Shown: positions 63,366-64,000 of the stretch, piece by piece
How the letters are laid out: every line of letters begins with the position of its first letter
Numbering within the stretch: the stretch's first letter is position 1
Source of the DNA: Aliiglaciecola sp. CAU 1673
GTDB taxonomy: Bacteria; Pseudomonadota; Gammaproteobacteria; Enterobacterales; Alteromonadaceae
Length of the DNA: 64,000 nucleotides
Direction of reading: 5' to 3'
NCBI RefSeq assembly: GCF_029223185.1
Contig: NZ_JARHUG010000013.1
Location: 79,677 to 143,676 of the forward strand
The notes under the pieces: model-generated
What the model was told of the DNA's origin: nothing
The model's database searches: none
The model's input: the letters and a program-made list of their open reading frames with translations, nothing else
Translations under genes and position numbers: made by a program

Positions 63366-63713
63366 TTACGGCTCCTCTCTGCCGGGTCCTAACAACGGGC
63401 ATGAAAAGTAAGTATCCAACTCATCCATCATACCGTCGTTATTGGTATCCACCCACCACCGCCCACCAACATATCCTGGATCACCAGGACCGTAATCTGT
63501 TGACGGTCCCATAGGCGTGTCGGGGAACAGCTGCTGGAAACGCCCTCTCGGAGGGAGATCCGTGGTTTTAAAAGTGTCGTAGTAGAGTCCCTGGCTGGTG
63601 ACGTAAATGGCACCCAGAGGTTTATCATTGCCACGACCTTGAGCGTTTGCTGCCTGGGTAATACCAAGCGATACAGCCATTACTGCTAAAGGAATTGAAG
63701 TCAGCTTTTTCAT
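63366..63713 (-). CDS. Small exported protein with EF-hand-like loop
   Basis: I do not recognise a family. The 115-residue protein has a signal peptide (MKKLTSIPLAVMAVSLGITQ, ending ANA) and a mature part rich in Gly, Pro and aromatic residues. WWVDTNNDGMMDELD resembles a calcium-binding DxNxDG loop. Two Asp/Gly repeats (TDYGPGDPGYVGG) precede it. GAGG lies 8 nt before the ATG at 63713; an ATG at 63719 sits too close to it. It is convergent with the ceramidase gene. Confidence 0.65.
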   Translation of the reverse strand: MKKLTSIPLAVMAVSLGITQAANAQGRGNDKPLGAIYVTSQGLYYDTFKTTDLPPRGRFQQLFPDTPMGPSTDYGPGDPGYVGGRWWVDTNNDGMMDELDTYFSCPLLGPGREEP

Positions 63714-63847
63714 CGTCATGTCCTCATTTGCATTAAGCATTAGAGGTATAAACAGCGAATATCACGTCACCCTCACAGAAACATCACGTTTTTATCACAA
63801 TCCTAAATGTCATCCATTACCACTTACAACATAGGGAATGACGGTTA

Positions 63848-63903
63848 GAGCTACGAGCTACGAGCTACGAGCTACGAGCTACGCGCTACGCGCTACGCGC
63901 TAC
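63848..63903. repeat. Heptanucleotide tandem repeat, eight units
   Basis: Five units of GAGCTAC are followed directly by three of GCGCTAC, 56 bp in all. It lies in a 260-bp region (63741-64000) that has no credible gene up to the window edge. Confidence 0.95.
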
Positions 63904-63962
63904 GCAAGATTTTGATTAACTTAGATTTAGTGTCAACTTCTCACATGGGGGTGAAGGAGGAC

Positions 63963-63983
63963 CGAATGTCCAGTGGACATTCG
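63963..63983. repeat. Perfect palindromic element at window end
   Basis: Arms CGAATGTCCA and TGGACATTCG are exact inverses around one G. Perfect 10-bp arms beside the heptamer repeat suggest a repetitive extragenic palindrome; the 12 bases after it (CAGCCGACTGAA) may be part of the same element. Confidence 0.75.
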
Positions 63984-64000
63984 CAGCCGACTGAACGGGA

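Overview
The window is chromosomal DNA of a marine-type gammaproteobacterium, most likely Alteromonadales (Alteromonadaceae-like). Evidence: conserved gammaproteobacterial blocks (bioH/gntX/nfuA; lexA divergent from plsB; waaA-coaD-mutM-rpmG-rpmB-radC-coaBC-dut-slmA), a caa3-type cytochrome oxidase cluster with its assembly genes, kbl-tdh, and many extracytoplasmic peptidases. Genus is an inference. No rRNA, tRNA, CRISPR array, prophage or intact insertion sequence was recognised.

Layout. 1-7.7 kb: tail of a Tex-like gene, a SprA-family protein with a flagellar-rod-like partner, bioH, gntX, an M14 peptidase, nfuA with a good IscR-type site, and a MATE exporter. 7.7-17.1 kb: a polysaccharide deacetylase, then the oxidase locus (coxB, ctaD, ctaG, coxC; SURF1, a CxxxC membrane protein, ctaA, cyoE, SCO). 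17.4-22.1 kb: lexA with a double SOS box, plsB, ubiA, ubiC. 22.2-28.1 kb: a FliL-like protein, dispersed repeats, kbl-tdh-glpE-glpG, and a porin with a small phosphate-binding-like protein. 28.2-36.6 kb: lipopolysaccharide inner-core and surface-glycan genes. 36.6-46 kb: coaD, a two-component system with a two-lobed aspartyl protease, mutM, a 102-bp tandem repeat array, ribosomal proteins L33 and L28, radC, coaBC, dut, slmA. 46-51.6 kb: M28 peptidase, TetR regulator, DUF1820, DUF885, an unknown membrane protein and an EVE-domain protein. 51.6-56.9 kb: SOS-controlled imuA-imuB-dnaE2 mutagenesis cassette. 56.9-63.7 kb: a lipid-directed locus with a secreted PI-PLC-like enzyme carrying lectin motifs, a ketopantoate-reductase-like protein, an acetoacetate-decarboxylase-family protein, a LuxR-type regulator, a neutral ceramidase and a small exported protein. 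The window ends in heptamer repeats and a palindrome.

How the genes work together. The oxidase locus holds the core subunits together with heme A synthesis (cyoE, ctaA) and copper delivery (SCO, ctaG). LexA and the imu cassette form one SOS circuit, since both have CTG-N10-CAG boxes overlapping a -10 element. The LPS block links Kdo transfer, heptose addition, Kdo phosphorylation and later glycosyl transfers. The part most likely to be undescribed is the 56.9-63.7 kb lipid locus. The most unusual DNA structure is the 102-bp repeat array at 41.8-42.1 kb.
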